From Gaiellasilicea sp963784895 (GTDB lineage: Bacteria > Actinomycetota > Thermoleophilia > Gaiellales > Gaiellaceae): a DNA stretch of 64,000 nucleotides. This document shows, piece by piece, positions 1 through 9,349 of this stretch (within the stretch, counting starts at the first letter, position 1; the number at the start of each line of letters is the position of its first letter). The position numbers and the translations under genes are program-made. The DNA lies in contig CAWATM010000001.1 of NCBI GenBank assembly GCA_963784895.1, positions 186,001 to 250,000 on the forward strand, read 5' to 3'. Under the pieces are notes generated by a model, which was given only the letters and a program-made list of their open reading frames with translations, was not told where the DNA came from and made no database searches.

Positions 1-241
1 AGTGGATGTGCATCGCCGCTGCCGCTGACGGGATGTAGACGTAGTGGCGAAAGTATTCCGGCGGTACCTGGTCGGCCACTTGGATCAAGCCGCAGTCGAG
101 GCAGACGTGAACGTCGAGCGGGAAGCGAGCCTCCGGCTGGGACAGTTGGTCGTGTCGGAGGAACCCGTTCGCCAGCGGGTGCTCGCCGAGGGGGAGGAAG
201 AAATAGAGGCGATCGCTCTTGCAGGTTCGGCAGCTCGTCAT
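1..241 (-). CDS. Sugar C-methyltransferase, N-terminal zinc-binding part (runs off the window)
   Basis: The reverse strand from an ATG at 241 encodes about 80 residues, beginning MTSCRTCKSD and continuing through GEHPLANGFL and CLDCGLIQV to the window edge. The two CxxC pairs and the GEHPLANGFL motif match the N-terminal zinc-binding domain of C-methyltransferases that act on nucleotide-linked keto-deoxysugars (TylC3/NovU type). The SAM-binding and C-terminal domains lie outside the window. Its ATG overlaps the stop of the upstream epimerase, so it is the promoter-distal member of a minus-strand operon. The role is likely branched-sugar synthesis; the exact substrate cannot be seen. Confidence 0.8.
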   Translation of the reverse strand, partial: MTSCRTCKSDRLYFFLPLGEHPLANGFLRHDQLSQPEARFPLDVHVCLDCGLIQVADQVPPEYFRHYVYIPSAAAAMHIH

Positions 242-1236
242 CGCGTCGACGCCTCCCGTTCCGGCCGGGCCTGATGCGACCCGTCGATCTGGTCGAGCCA
301 CCACTCCGCCGCCGAGCGCAGCCGCTGCTCCAGCTGGGCCGCCGGATTCCAGCCGAGCAGCCGCCGTGCCAGGTCCGGCTTCGCGACCAGCGCCGAGAGG
401 TCCTGGTCCTGCGTCTCACCGGCCCCGAACCGAAGCCGCGCCGGATCTCCCGCCACGTCTGCAACGATCATGGCGAACTCGCGCACGGTTGTCGCGCGGC
501 CGGTACCGACGTGGTACAGCGCCCCGCAGGCGGTCGGCGGTGCCGCGAGCGCGAGCACGAACGCCTCGGCAATGTCGTCCACGTCGTTGAAATCGCGCAG
601 CTGATTGCCGTGCGAAATCTCCGCCGGCTCGTTCTGCGAGAGACGCGAGACGATGTATGGCAGGAGCCGAGAGGGCCGCTCGTACCGTCCGAAGATGTTG
701 AAGAGGCGAAGATTGATCCAGGGCACGCCGAACCGTTCGCCGAGCGCCGGCAGAAGCCGATCCTCCTCGGCTTTGTGGCCCGCGTACGGCGACCGCGGTT
801 CCACGGTGGCTGCTTCGTCGAGGTCGAGACCGGGACGGAGCACCCAGGCGCTGCCCGCGTGGACGATGCGGCCCGCTCCAGGCTCCGCGAATCCCGCGAA
901 CAAGGTCTCGAGGCAGATCTGCCCGATCTGCTCGCCCGAATGGACGCGTGCATCGAGGGCGGCGTTGACGACTGCCCGTGGGCGGATCCGTTCGACAACG
1001 TCCCGCAGCCCCTGTGCGTCGCTGAGGTCCACCTCCTCGAGCCTCAACTGAGGAGCCTCCATCAGTGTGTCGAGCCTCGCACGCGAGCCGCCGGGGCGTA
1101 CAAGAGCCGTCACGCTGTCGATCCGCGTGCCGTCCCAGAGGATCGCGCCACCGCGGACGAGCCGCCGGACGACGGCCGAGCCCACGAAACCCCCCGCTCC
1201 GGTGACGAGCACCGTGCTCAGGCCGAGATCACCCAT
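238..1236 (-). CDS. NAD-dependent epimerase/dehydratase (nucleotide-sugar, SDR family)
   Basis: About 332 residues from an ATG at 1236 (MGDLGLSTVLVTGAGGFVG). The N-terminal GAGGFVG is the Rossmann NAD(P) motif. SPYAGHK contains the Tyr-x3-Lys catalytic pair of extended SDRs, and NLRLFNIFG is the usual substrate-binding stretch. I chose this start because the longer reading frame upstream only antisense-overlaps the cupin gene and lacks family similarity. It overlaps the cupin by 19 bp upstream and the C-methyltransferase by 4 bp downstream, so the three are probably translated as a unit. It likely reduces or epimerises a 4-keto deoxysugar nucleotide. Confidence 0.85.
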   Translation of the reverse strand: MGDLGLSTVLVTGAGGFVGSAVVRRLVRGGAILWDGTRIDSVTALVRPGGSRARLDTLMEAPQLRLEEVDLSDAQGLRDVVERIRPRAVVNAALDARVHSGEQIGQICLETLFAGFAEPGAGRIVHAGSAWVLRPGLDLDEAATVEPRSPYAGHKAEEDRLLPALGERFGVPWINLRLFNIFGRYERPSRLLPYIVSRLSQNEPAEISHGNQLRDFNDVDDIAEAFVLALAAPPTACGALYHVGTGRATTVREFAMIVADVAGDPARLRFGAGETQDQDLSALVAKPDLARRLLGWNPAAQLEQRLRSAAEWWLDQIDGSHQARPEREASTR

Positions 1237-1664
1237 TCGAACGGAATGCGTCCTTCGGCCGGGTCCAGACGCTCGAGCTCGTCCGGATCGCTTGGGGCCG
1301 TCGCGCAGTTGGCGAGGATCGAGAGGGGCTCGCCGAGACCCTGGAAGCCGTGCCAGACCCCGGAAGGTATGACCAGAAGTGCGTACTCCTGCGGGGAGAG
1401 ATGAACCTCCATCGTTTGGCCGCGTGTTGGCGAGCCCTCGCGCGTGTCGTGGAGGACGACCTTGACCCGCCCGTGGATGCAGGCGTAGTTCGCGATCAGG
1501 CGGCGGTGATTCTTCCACGCCTTCACGACTCCGTGATAGACCGTCGAGAAGTAGATCTCGCCGAAGTGGACAAAGTGCGGATCCGTCTCCTTCAACATCA
1601 GCAGCACCGCTCCGCGCTCGTCGGTGAACTTCTGAAGCTCGACGACCTGGACATCCTCGATCAC
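1218..1664 (-). CDS. RmlC-like cupin, dTDP-4-dehydrorhamnose 3,5-epimerase family
   Basis: 148 residues from a GTG at 1664 whose bases overlap the stop of the preceding glycosyltransferase (GTGA), indicating translational coupling. Motifs AWKNHR, GRVKVVLHD, IPSGVWHGFQ and the C-terminal IPFEW follow the RmlC/WxcM cupin pattern. The protein is shorter than typical RmlC (about 180 aa), so it may be a sugar 3- or 5-epimerase or a 3,4-ketoisomerase rather than true RmlC. With the neighbouring epimerase and C-methyltransferase it forms a plausible deoxysugar-tailoring trio. Confidence 0.8.
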   Translation of the reverse strand: MIEDVQVVELQKFTDERGAVLLMLKETDPHFVHFGEIYFSTVYHGVVKAWKNHRRLIANYACIHGRVKVVLHDTREGSPTRGQTMEVHLSPQEYALLVIPSGVWHGFQGLGEPLSILANCATAPSDPDELERLDPAEGRIPFEWVISA

Positions 1665-2779
1665 GTCTGCGCCACCTGCCGCATCACGTCGAGCGTGCCC
1701 CGAGCTGTGCTGTCGAGCCGGTAGAGCAGCGACCGTTCCGCGGCCCTCCTGCCGAGCTCCGTCCGCAGCTCGGCGCTCGTCAGCACGCGCCGAATCGCAT
1801 CCGCAAGCAGGTCGGGGCTCGGCGCGTCGACCGTGATCGCGGCGTCGGCGACGATCTCTCCCACGGCTCCGCGGCCGACGGTGATGACCGGTAGCCCGCA
1901 CGCCATCGCCTCGACGATCGTCAGGGAGAAGCCCTCGGCCGTGGTTGGGTGGACGAACAGATCGGCGCCGCTGTAGACGGGAAGGATGTCGTCGTGGCGT
2001 TCGATGCGACCGTCGGTCTGGACAACGCTGTCGGAGACCCCGAACCGGTCGGTCAGCTCACGCAGGGGCAGTCCGAGGACGTTCGGTCCGAAGAGGAGGA
2101 GCTTGTGTGGGATCCCTGCGCTCTGCTTTACGCGGGCGAACGCCTCGATCAAGGCAGGAATGTTGCGGCGTTGGGAGAGCTTCCCGACGAAGAGCACGTA
2201 GGGGAAATCACCACCAAGATAGCGCTGCCGCGTCGACGCGAGCACGGCCGCGTCCTCGACCGGGGCGAAGGAGCGTGGAGCGCCCTCCGCTACGATCGTG
2301 ATCTTCTCCGGTGCGACTCCGTACAGGCTCTCGACATGGCCAAGCGTCGTGCGCGAGGGCACGATCACCGCATCCGACCGCCGGGCCGACAACTTGTAGT
2401 AGGGCCGATACGTCAGGTGGTACCACCAAGGGTGGGTACCAGGCTCCGCCTCGTTGACGCTATGCGTGGCGACGACAAGCCGCCCTGGGTAACGAAGGGG
2501 AACGGTGTAGCTCGGACAGAAGAGCACGTCGGTTTCACGCCAGTGGCGGGCGAGCACGAGATTCTCCCAGCGCACGCCGACATGTCGGGAAGGCAGGCAG
2601 CGCACCTCGAAAGCATCGGACAAACCAAGCTCGTCCTTGTCGAACGGCTCGCGAACGTAGATGAGGACATGCTCGCCCGGCTCGAGCATGGTGTCCCAGT
2701 CCTGCAAGAGGTACTCGATGTAGCGGCCGATTCCGAGCCGCTGGCCCGAGAGCCGCAGGGCGTTGATTCCGAATCTCAT
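1661..2779 (-). CDS. Glycosyltransferase family 4
   Basis: 372 residues, GT-B fold. The N-terminus MRFGINALRLSGQRLGIGRY carries the family's early Gly-rich acceptor loop. The middle has VLFVGKLSQRRN at the start of the nucleotide-sugar domain, and the C-terminal half has the EGFSLTIVEAMACGLPVI element with the E-x7-E retaining-GT4 motif. It probably adds a hexose to a lipid-linked glycan on the cytoplasmic face. It lies 60 bp downstream of the methyltransferase gene and is coupled by GTGA to the cupin. The reading frame is intact. Confidence 0.9.
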   Translation of the reverse strand: MRFGINALRLSGQRLGIGRYIEYLLQDWDTMLEPGEHVLIYVREPFDKDELGLSDAFEVRCLPSRHVGVRWENLVLARHWRETDVLFCPSYTVPLRYPGRLVVATHSVNEAEPGTHPWWYHLTYRPYYKLSARRSDAVIVPSRTTLGHVESLYGVAPEKITIVAEGAPRSFAPVEDAAVLASTRQRYLGGDFPYVLFVGKLSQRRNIPALIEAFARVKQSAGIPHKLLLFGPNVLGLPLRELTDRFGVSDSVVQTDGRIERHDDILPVYSGADLFVHPTTAEGFSLTIVEAMACGLPVITVGRGAVGEIVADAAITVDAPSPDLLADAIRRVLTSAELRTELGRRAAERSLLYRLDSTARGTLDVMRQVAQT

Positions 2780-2838
2780 CTCTGGTCAGACGCGCGGGAA
2801 CGCCGACGAGTACAGCGGCGTGCAGGCTCTCGTGCGGG

Positions 2839-3603
2839 TCATTCCGGATCGGTCGCCAATGCCCAAAGGCTGTGGCCGTAGGGGAGCGACGTCCCTGAAT
2901 GCTGGAGATAGCGCGCTTCGGCTCTCAGCAGGGATCCACCGACTCGCGCGCGGACACGGCTTTTGTCGCGCTCCGGAACTCCTGCCCGACTCTCGGTCGG
3001 CGCCTGCGGCGTGCGGCCTCGAGCTGCTGCGAAGAGCGAGGGCACCATGTTTGCGTAGGTCACGCGCTCGCAGCGGAAGCCGGCCTGCTCGAGCGTCGCA
3101 CGCAGAGCCTGCCGATCGTAGACTCGCCAGTCGGCTCGCTCCCGACGGAACCTGGAAGCTCCGTTGGTTCGGATCAGCAGATCGCCCCCGGCTTCCAGGA
3201 CGCGACGAAGCTCCTCGAGGCTCGTTGACACGTCGTCTTCAGGGATGTGCTGGAGGACGTCGTGCATCACGATCAGGTCGAACGAGGAGTCCTTGAACGG
3301 CAACTCGTGGAGAGGGGCGACGTGCAGGTCGGCCTCGGGGACGCGGTCGCGTGCGATGTCGATCGCCTGATATCCCAGGTCCACACCTGCAACCTCCTCG
3401 AAGGCGCCCGAGGCAGTTGCCCACTGCAGGTACCCGCCGGGACCGCACCCAGCATCCAGTAGACGCCTCCTCTGAGGGCGTCCGCTGAGCAGCGCGCGCT
3501 CGATGGAGCGAGAGCCTCGATACCACCAGCTGCCTTCGTCGGCTAGGCGGATTCGCTCGTAATAGTCGACTGGAACGCCGGGCGCTATTGCCGGAGACTT
3601 CAC
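2839..3603 (-). CDS. Class I SAM-dependent methyltransferase
   Basis: 254 residues. LLDAGCGPGGYL is SAM-binding motif I, VAGVDLGYQAI is motif II, and FDLIVMHDVLQHIPEDD is the motif around the substrate pocket (Methyltransf_11/25 type). An N-terminal YYERIRLADEGSWWYRGSR segment is common in methyltransferases of glycan clusters. It is the second gene of the minus-strand block that begins with the GT2 at 4556. The substrate (sugar O- or C-methylation) cannot be read from the sequence. Confidence 0.85.
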   Translation of the reverse strand: MKSPAIAPGVPVDYYERIRLADEGSWWYRGSRSIERALLSGRPQRRRLLDAGCGPGGYLQWATASGAFEEVAGVDLGYQAIDIARDRVPEADLHVAPLHELPFKDSSFDLIVMHDVLQHIPEDDVSTSLEELRRVLEAGGDLLIRTNGASRFRRERADWRVYDRQALRATLEQAGFRCERVTYANMVPSLFAAARGRTPQAPTESRAGVPERDKSRVRARVGGSLLRAEARYLQHSGTSLPYGHSLWALATDPE

Positions 3604-3613
3604 GCGTCGAAGT

Positions 3614-4556
3614 CTATTTGCCGTCGGATCGAACAGCGCTCCTCGAACGGGTAGGTCTACGCGCGAGGTGGCGGAAGAGACCAGCGGGAACCGCCGCCAC
3701 TCCCGTCAGGTGATGCACGGCATGAAGGCACGACTCCAGTCACCGCTGCCAGACGGCCGCGGCGCTTCACGAGGAGCGCGTAGAAGGAGTGGTTGAGGGC
3801 GATGAACCCCGCGGCCGAGATCGTCGCCAGACGGGGGCGTCGCGCTACCGCTCCGCTCAGCGCGAGGAGCACCGCCAGGCTGCTCAACCGATGCCTCCAG
3901 CCGAGGTTCAACGCGGAAGAGGTCCGCCGCGACTCGAGCAGCAGCCTCACCCAGGGTATGCCGCGGTGCCGGAGATCGGTGTGAACCATGTTGGCGAGCG
4001 TCCAGTGCTTGAGGTGCTTGCCCTGGACGGCTGGGTCGAGAACGATTGGCGATCCGGCCGCAGTGAGCCGCATCCCAAGCTCGATGTCCTCGACGGAAGG
4101 GACAGGGAACCGGATCTGGTCGAAGCCGCCGATCGCCTGAAACGAGTCGCGGCGTACGGCGCCGATGCCGGCCCAAAACGTCGTTGCAGCACCGCCCGAC
4201 ATCTGGTGGACATGGTGATGAAGGAGGTTTCGGAAGGTGGAGACGATCCCCGCCGATGCGGGCTCGTCGTCGTAAGAGCCGAAGAGCGCGACCAGCTCTG
4301 GGTCGGTGGTGAACGCGCGACGGATCCGCTGGAAGGCATCGGGGTGCACTTCGATGTCGGCGTCGATGAAGATGAGAACGTCGCCGAACGCATCTCGAGC
4401 ACCGCCGTTCCGCGCCGCTGCGGGGCCAGTGGCATCGGCCTCCCGCACGACGATCAACTGCTCGGGTGGACTCTCGGCGAGACCGATCGCGGCGAGGCAC
4501 CGCTCAAGGGTGGGTGGATTGTTGGTCGCGGGAACGATGACCGACAGGGAGACCAC
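3614..4556 (-). CDS. Glycosyltransferase family 2, frameshifted near 3740
   Basis: Starts at a GTG (4556). VSLSVIVPATNN is the GT-A nucleotide-binding start, FIDADIEVHPDAF holds the DxD metal site, and FWAGIGAVRRDSF plus SVEDIELGMRL supply the acceptor region and ED motif. The open frame runs to 3657, but its last ~28 residues look out of frame. Removing the T at 3740 (an A in the coding strand, between GTG and CTG) restores a natural tail reading LESCLHAVHHLTGVAAVPAG and ending at a TAG at 3614. The extra base would be the synonymous GTA/GTG alternative. First gene of the minus-strand block; diverges from rfbF. Confidence 0.82.
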
Positions 4557-4722
4557 CGACCGATCCTACGCGGAGAGTCCAGCCTGCTCAGGCGCCTGGA
4601 ATGGCTATTGCGGGCTTCCACTGCAGCGCCTACGCTGAACACGGGCGCTCGAGCAGGCGCCCCTCTCTACGACGGAGGCTGGTTTCCCTGCGCGCACCCA
4701 CCACACATCACTGCGGCGCTCG
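4557..4722. promoter_or_regulatory. Divergent intergenic region between GT2 and rfbF
   Basis: 166 bp between two divergent starts (GTG at 4556 on minus, ATG at 4723 or TTG at 4747 on plus). It must contain promoters for both directions if the blocks are transcribed independently. I see no convincing -10/-35 pair or operator repeat by eye. Confidence 0.35.
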
Positions 4723-5536
4723 ATGCGACGGGGCGGGCGCGCCGAGTTGAAGACGGTGATCCTCGCCGGGGGCCTCGGCACGCGGCTCGCCGAGGAGACC
4801 GAGCTCCGCCCGAAGCCGATGGTCGAGATCGGCGGCCGGCCGATCCTCTGGCACATCATGAAGATCTACGCGCGCCACGGCTTCGACGAGTTCGTCGTCG
4901 CGCTCGGCTACCGCGGCGACGTCGATCAAGAGCTACTTCCTCAACTACTACCACCTGCAGCAACGACTTCACGATCGACCTCGCGCACGGGCAACGATCG
5001 ACGTGCACGACGGCGACGCGCGAGCGACTGGACGGTCCACCTGGTCGACACCGGGCGTCGAGACGCAGACCGGCGGCCGCGTCAAGCGGCTCGAGCGCGT
5101 GCTGCGGCGACGAGCACGTTCATGGTGACCTACGGCGACGGCGTCGCCGACGTCGACATCGCCGCGCTGCGTCGCGTTCCACCGCGCGCCACGGCAAGCT
5201 CGCGACGGTGACGGCGGTGCGGCCGCCGGCGCGCTTCGGCGGCGCTCGATCTTCGACGGCGACCGCGGTCGCGCGAGTTCCGCGAGAAGCCGCAGATCGG
5301 CGAGGCTGGATCAACGGCGGCTTCTTCGTGCTCGAGCCGCAGGTGCTCGACTACATCGACGGCGACGACACGATCTTGGAGCGCGAGCCGCTCGAGCGGC
5401 TCGCCGCGCGACGGCCAGCTGGTGGCGCTACCGGCACGACGGCTTCTGGCAGTCGATGGACACGCTGCGCGACGTTCGCGCTGCTCGAAGAGCCTGTGGC
5501 AGCAGCGGCGAGGCGCCCTGGAAGGTCTGGGAGTGA
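4723..5536 (+). CDS. rfbF: Glucose-1-phosphate cytidylyltransferase, many consensus indels
   Basis: Makes CDP-glucose from CTP and glucose-1-phosphate, the first step to CDP-3,6-dideoxyhexoses. The first ~65 residues are intact: LKTVILAGGLGTRLAEETE (nucleotide-binding signature), RPKPMVEIGGRPILWHIMK and GYRGDV. After 4923 the frame is lost and regained about every 10-60 bases. Reading across frames recovers the family sequence (YFLNYYHLQNDFTIDL, VHLVDTG, FMVTYGDGVADVDI, GWINGGFFVLEP, SMDTLRD) to a TGA at 5534-5536. The likely start is TTG 4747 or ATG 4723. The extra bases sit next to wobble positions, so I regard the gene as probably intact in vivo. Confidence 0.85.
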
Positions 5537-6535
5537 GCGCGGACTTCTGGCGCGGCCGCCGCGTGCTCGTCACCGGCGCCACCGGCATGGTCGGCTCGTG
5601 GCTGGTCAAGCGAGCTGCTCGCGCGCCGGCGCGTACGTCGTCGCGCTCGTCGCGCGACCCCGACCCGCAGTCGCGAGCTGGTCCGCAGCGGCGACCTCGC
5701 AGCGCGTCGCGGTCGTCAACGGCGCGCTCGAGGACCTCGGCGACGCTCGAGCGCGCGCGTCAACGATGCACGAGGTCGACACCGTCTTCCACCTCGGCGC
5801 GCAGACGATCGTCGGCGTCGCGCACCGCGCGCCGCTCGGCCACCTTCGAGGCGAACATCCGCGGCACCTACAACCTGCTCGAGGCGTGCCGCTGCATCGC
5901 CGACCTCGTGCAGCGCGTCGTCGTGGCGTCGAGCGACAAGGCGTACGGCGAGCACCGACGCGCTGCCGTACACCGAGGACACGCCGCTCGCCGGGCCGCC
6001 ATCCGTACGAGGTCTCGAAGGCGCTGCGCCGACCTGATCGCGCAGTCGCTACGCACCACACCTACGGCCTGCCGGTCGCGATCGCCCGCTGCGGCAACAT
6101 CTACGGCGGCGGCGACCTGAACTGGAGCCGGATCGTCCCGGGCACGATCCGCTCGCTCCTGCGCGGCGAGCGGCCGGTGCATCCGCAGCGACGGCACGCT
6201 TCGTGCGCGACTACATCTACGTCGAGCGACGTCGGCGACGCGCTACCTGCTCCTCGCCGAGGCGCGTCGGCGACGGCCGGGCTCGCCGGCGAGGCGTTCA
6301 ACTTCAGCGACGAGTCGCCGCTCACCGTGCTCGAGCTCGTCGCGGCGATCCGCGAGCGCGCATGGGCGAAGCGACGCTCGAGCCGGTCGTCCTCGACGCA
6401 GGCGTGCGGCGAGATCCGCGACCAGGTACCTCGACGCGCGCGGGCGCGCGCGGTGCTCGGCTGGCGCCCGACGCATCGATCTCGACGCGGGTCTCGACGA
6501 GACGATCGCCTGGTACCGGGAGCTACCTCGGCTAG
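5533..6535 (+). CDS. rfbG: CDP-glucose 4,6-dehydratase, many consensus indels
   Basis: Converts CDP-glucose to CDP-4-dehydro-6-deoxyglucose using bound NAD. The GTG at 5533 overlaps the rfbF stop (GTGA). The first 26 residues are intact, with VLVTGATGMVGSWLVK as the Rossmann motif. Across shifting frames one reads DTVFHLGAQTIVG, FEANIRGTYNLLEA, VVVASSDKAYGEH, the catalytic region around HPYEVSK (Tyr-x3-Lys), IARCGNIYGGGDLNWSRIVP and AFNFSDESPLTVLEL, ending at a TAG at 6533. The spacing and order with rfbF and rfbH are those of classical CDP-dideoxyhexose operons. Frame breaks fall at codon boundaries or wobble bases. Confidence 0.85.
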
Positions 6536-6539
6536 GCGA

Positions 6540-7945
6540 CGCACGCTCGACGAGCGACGCCGCGACTGACGCGACGGCGGACGAGCCTGCGCGCAGCAGA
6601 TCCTCGAGCTCGTCGCACGAGTACCACGACGCCGGCGTTCGCCGCGCGGCCGTTCGTGCCCGGCGAGACGCCGGTGCCGGTTCGGGCCGGGTCTTCGACG
6701 CCGACGAGCTGCTGCACCTCGTCGACGCGTCGCTCGACTTCTGGCTGACCACCGGCCGGTACGCCGAGCGAGTTCGAGCGCGAGTTCGCCGACGGCTGTC
6801 GGCGTGCGGCACGCGCTGCTGTGCAACTCGGGCTCGTCGGCGAACCTGCTCGCCGTCTCGGCGCTGACCTCGCCGAAGCTCGGCGAGCGCCGGCTGCAGC
6901 CGGGCGACGAGGTGATCACCGTCGCCGCCGGCTTCCCGACGACGGTCAACCCGATCGTGCAGAACGGGCTCGTGCCCGGTGTTCGTCGACGTCGAGCTCG
7001 GCGACCTACAACGTCGACGTCGACGCAGCTCGAGGCCGCGATCGGGCCGCGGACCCGGGCGATCATGCTCGCGCACACGCTCGGCAACCCGTTCGACCTC
7101 GACGCCGTGCTCGGCGTTCGCGCAAGAGCACGACCTGTGGCTGGTCGAGGACAACTGCGACGCGCTCGGCGTCGACGTACCGGCGGCACAGCCGATCGGG
7201 CACGTTCGGCGACCTCGGCGACGCGTCAGCTTCTACCCGGCGCACCACATCACGATGGGCGAGGGCGGCGCGCGTGCTCACGAACCGGCCGCAGCTGAAG
7301 CACGCTCGTCGAGTCGTTCCGCGACTGGGGCCGCGACTGCTGGTGCGAGCCGGGCAAGGACAACACCTGCGGCAAGCGCTTCGACTGGCAGCTCGGCGAG
7401 CCTGCCGCACGGCTACGACCACAAGTACATCTACTCGCACATCGGCTACAACCTGAAGGTCGACCGACATGCAGGCCGCCGTCGGCGTCGCGCAGCTCGA
7501 GCAAGCTGCCGGCGTTCGTCGAGGCGCGCAAGCGGAACTGGCAGCTACCTCCACGACGGGCTCGCCGACCTCGAGGACGTGCTCGTGCTGCCCGCGCGCG
7601 ACCGAGCACAGCGAGCCGAGCTGGTTCGGCTTCCCGATCACGGTCCGCGCCGAGGCGCCGTTCGACCGCCACGAGCTCGTCCGGTACCTCGAGGAGCGGA
7701 AGATCGCGCACCCGGCAGCTCTTCGGCGGCAACCTGATGCGCCAGCCGGCCTACGAGGGCTCGAGCACCGCATCGTCGGCGACCTGACGAACACCGACGT
7801 CGTGATGAACCGGACGTTCTGGATCGGCGTCTACCCGGGCCTGAGCGACGAGATGATCGGCTTCGTCGTCTCCGAGTTCGAGCGCTTCTTTCGGTCGTCG
7901 ACCGCTGGGCTCAGCTCCCGGACGTCGTCCCGACGAACGTCGTGA
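6540..7945 (+). CDS. rfbH: CDP-4-dehydro-6-deoxyglucose 3-dehydrase (E1), many consensus indels
   Basis: PMP- and [2Fe-2S]-dependent enzyme that removes the C3 hydroxyl of CDP-4-keto-6-deoxyglucose. Fragments recovered in order: FVPGETPVPV, HALLCNSGSSANLLAVSALT (intact 6805-6970), GDEVITVAAGFPTTVNPIVQ, AHTLGNPFDLDAVL, WLVEDNCDALG, SFYPAHHITMGEGG, CWCEPGKDNTCGKRFDWQLG (the Cys-rich Fe-S region typical of RfbH), YIYSHIGYNLKVTDMQAAVG and TFWIGVYPGLSDEMI. In RfbH the PLP-binding Lys is replaced by His, in agreement with HHITMGEGG. Start and stop are approximate because frames are broken. The 3' end converges on the glycosidase gene. Confidence 0.83.
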
Positions 7946-9231
7946 CGCTCCGCGGCGGTAACTGCGTCGTGAAGGAGCCCCGCGCCTGAACACTGTCAAG
8001 CGGTCGCCAGCGTTCGCCGGACGAGCTTCGGAATCGGGCAAACCTGACACCGGCACCACCTTCGATCGAATACCGCACCGTCTTGGTCTCGTTGCTCGGG
8101 TTCACCGAGACGACGACCAGTTTGCGCTCGCCCGTGAAGGCCGTGGTCAAGACCCCGTCGACCGCAGCGCTCGTCGCGACGCGCCTGTAGCCGGGCCGCA
8201 CGAATCGCGACCAGTGGCCGGTCAGCCAATAGACGGGGGTGAAAGCCCGATCTCGGTACACACCGTTTTCGAATCGGAGTGAGATCATCGTGCTCCACTC
8301 GGCCCAACTTCCGAAGAACCCCGCAAAGTAATCGATGGCGCTCACACGGCCGGACACGATGAACGTGTGCATGCGCGCCGCCCACTCGAGCGCATCCGGC
8401 CAGGCCAGGTAGCGAGCGTTTGAATACTCCGTCATCCAGACCGGGAGCTTGTATTTCGCACCCAGCTTCCCGAGGCGGACGATGTCGGCGGTGTCGCGCG
8501 TTCCGTAGTCGTGGTAGGCAATCGCACCCACGTACCTTCGAGCCTCTGCGTCGGAAGAATCGCTGCCGACCGGCGATAGGCGTCGGTCGGGTTCTCATCG
8601 TCAGGGACGACGAGCTTCGTTGCAAAGCCGGCACGGCGTAGACGCTTCCCCAGTTCGATCACGACCCGCCGAAGGAAGTCCGGCGAAAAATTGCCGTTGA
8701 TCTGCGGCTCGTTCTGAGGCGAGTAGTGCGCCAGTTCCACGCCGCCGGCGCGCCACCGTCGGAGCATCGCCATCGCCCAATCGGCGTAGGCCTCGACGTC
8801 ATCCGCACGGATCCAGGGCTCGAGGTAGACCGGACCGGGGAAGACAGTTTTCAGGCCGTACGGCTTCGCCTGCTTGACGAGCTCGATGTGGGCATCGGCG
8901 AGCTTTCCCTCGAACGAGAAAGGCCCTCCGCGCTGCTTCTGGACGCCCTGGTCGAGGATCGGCCGCAACCGCGTGAGGCCCAGTCGACCGTAGAGATCGC
9001 GCAGAATCGCGATGCGCGCGGCGGTGGGAACAACGGTCTGGGGAAACCGCGAAAGGTGTGGGTCGGTCCAGACACGGGCCGAGGACCCGAACCCTGCATG
9101 AGCTGATGCTTCACCTTCAGGTCGATCGAGACGGACGAGGTCTGATCGAGCGCGGTCCGGTCCTCGATCGCGCCGGCGCCCACGGCGCTCACGGTGAGGA
9201 GGCCGGCAAGGGCAAGAACTGCGAGCCGCAT
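7911..9231 (-). CDS. Secreted GH30-like glycoside hydrolase, two frameshifts
   Basis: Begins at an ATG at 9231 with a clear signal peptide (MRLAVLALAGLLTVSAVGAG). After a missing base near 9095 (GGG to GG in QGFGSSARVW) the frame moves to FGSSARVWTDPHLS, which matches the start of the GH30 barrel. YSPQNEPQ carries the expected acid/base Glu and WMTEYSN the expected nucleophile Glu of clan GH-A. A second missing base near 8550 (LSDAEARRYVGAIAYHDYG) brings in the C-terminal half, including a beta-sandwich tail ending RSVTTFVGT. Probably an extracellular glycosidase acting on surface or environmental glycan. It is a divergent partner of the NHL protein. Confidence 0.75.
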
Positions 9232-9349
9232 CCCGGGAGTTTACGGGATCGACACGCATCGTTCCGATCGAACAACACCCGCTTGGCCTGGACAATCGGG
9301 CGGTTGTGGACACGAGAGGACGATCTAGGATGAGCCTTTAGGCGGTGAG
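9232..9349. promoter_or_regulatory. Divergent intergenic region between the glycosidase and the NHL protein
   Basis: 118 bp between start codons of two secreted-protein genes on opposite strands. Probably contains back-to-back promoters. No clear motif was picked out by eye. Confidence 0.35.

Noticed and set aside
3789..6569. A 926-codon open frame on the plus strand across GT2 and rfbFG
   Set aside because: Its first part is antisense to the well-supported GT2 gene and the rest switches among the three frames of rfbF and rfbG. No domain matches in this frame; it is open only because of GC-rich composition.
4923..7910. Programmed frameshifting, translational bypassing or RNA editing to decode rfbFGH
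   Set aside because: Dozens of shifts per gene with no slippery motif, and the inserted bases are synonymous alternatives. Consensus merging of two haplotypes is far simpler.
4723..7945. rfbFGH as true pseudogenes
   Set aside because: Amino-acid sequence is intact between breaks and there are almost no in-frame stops or missense-like changes, unlike real decay.
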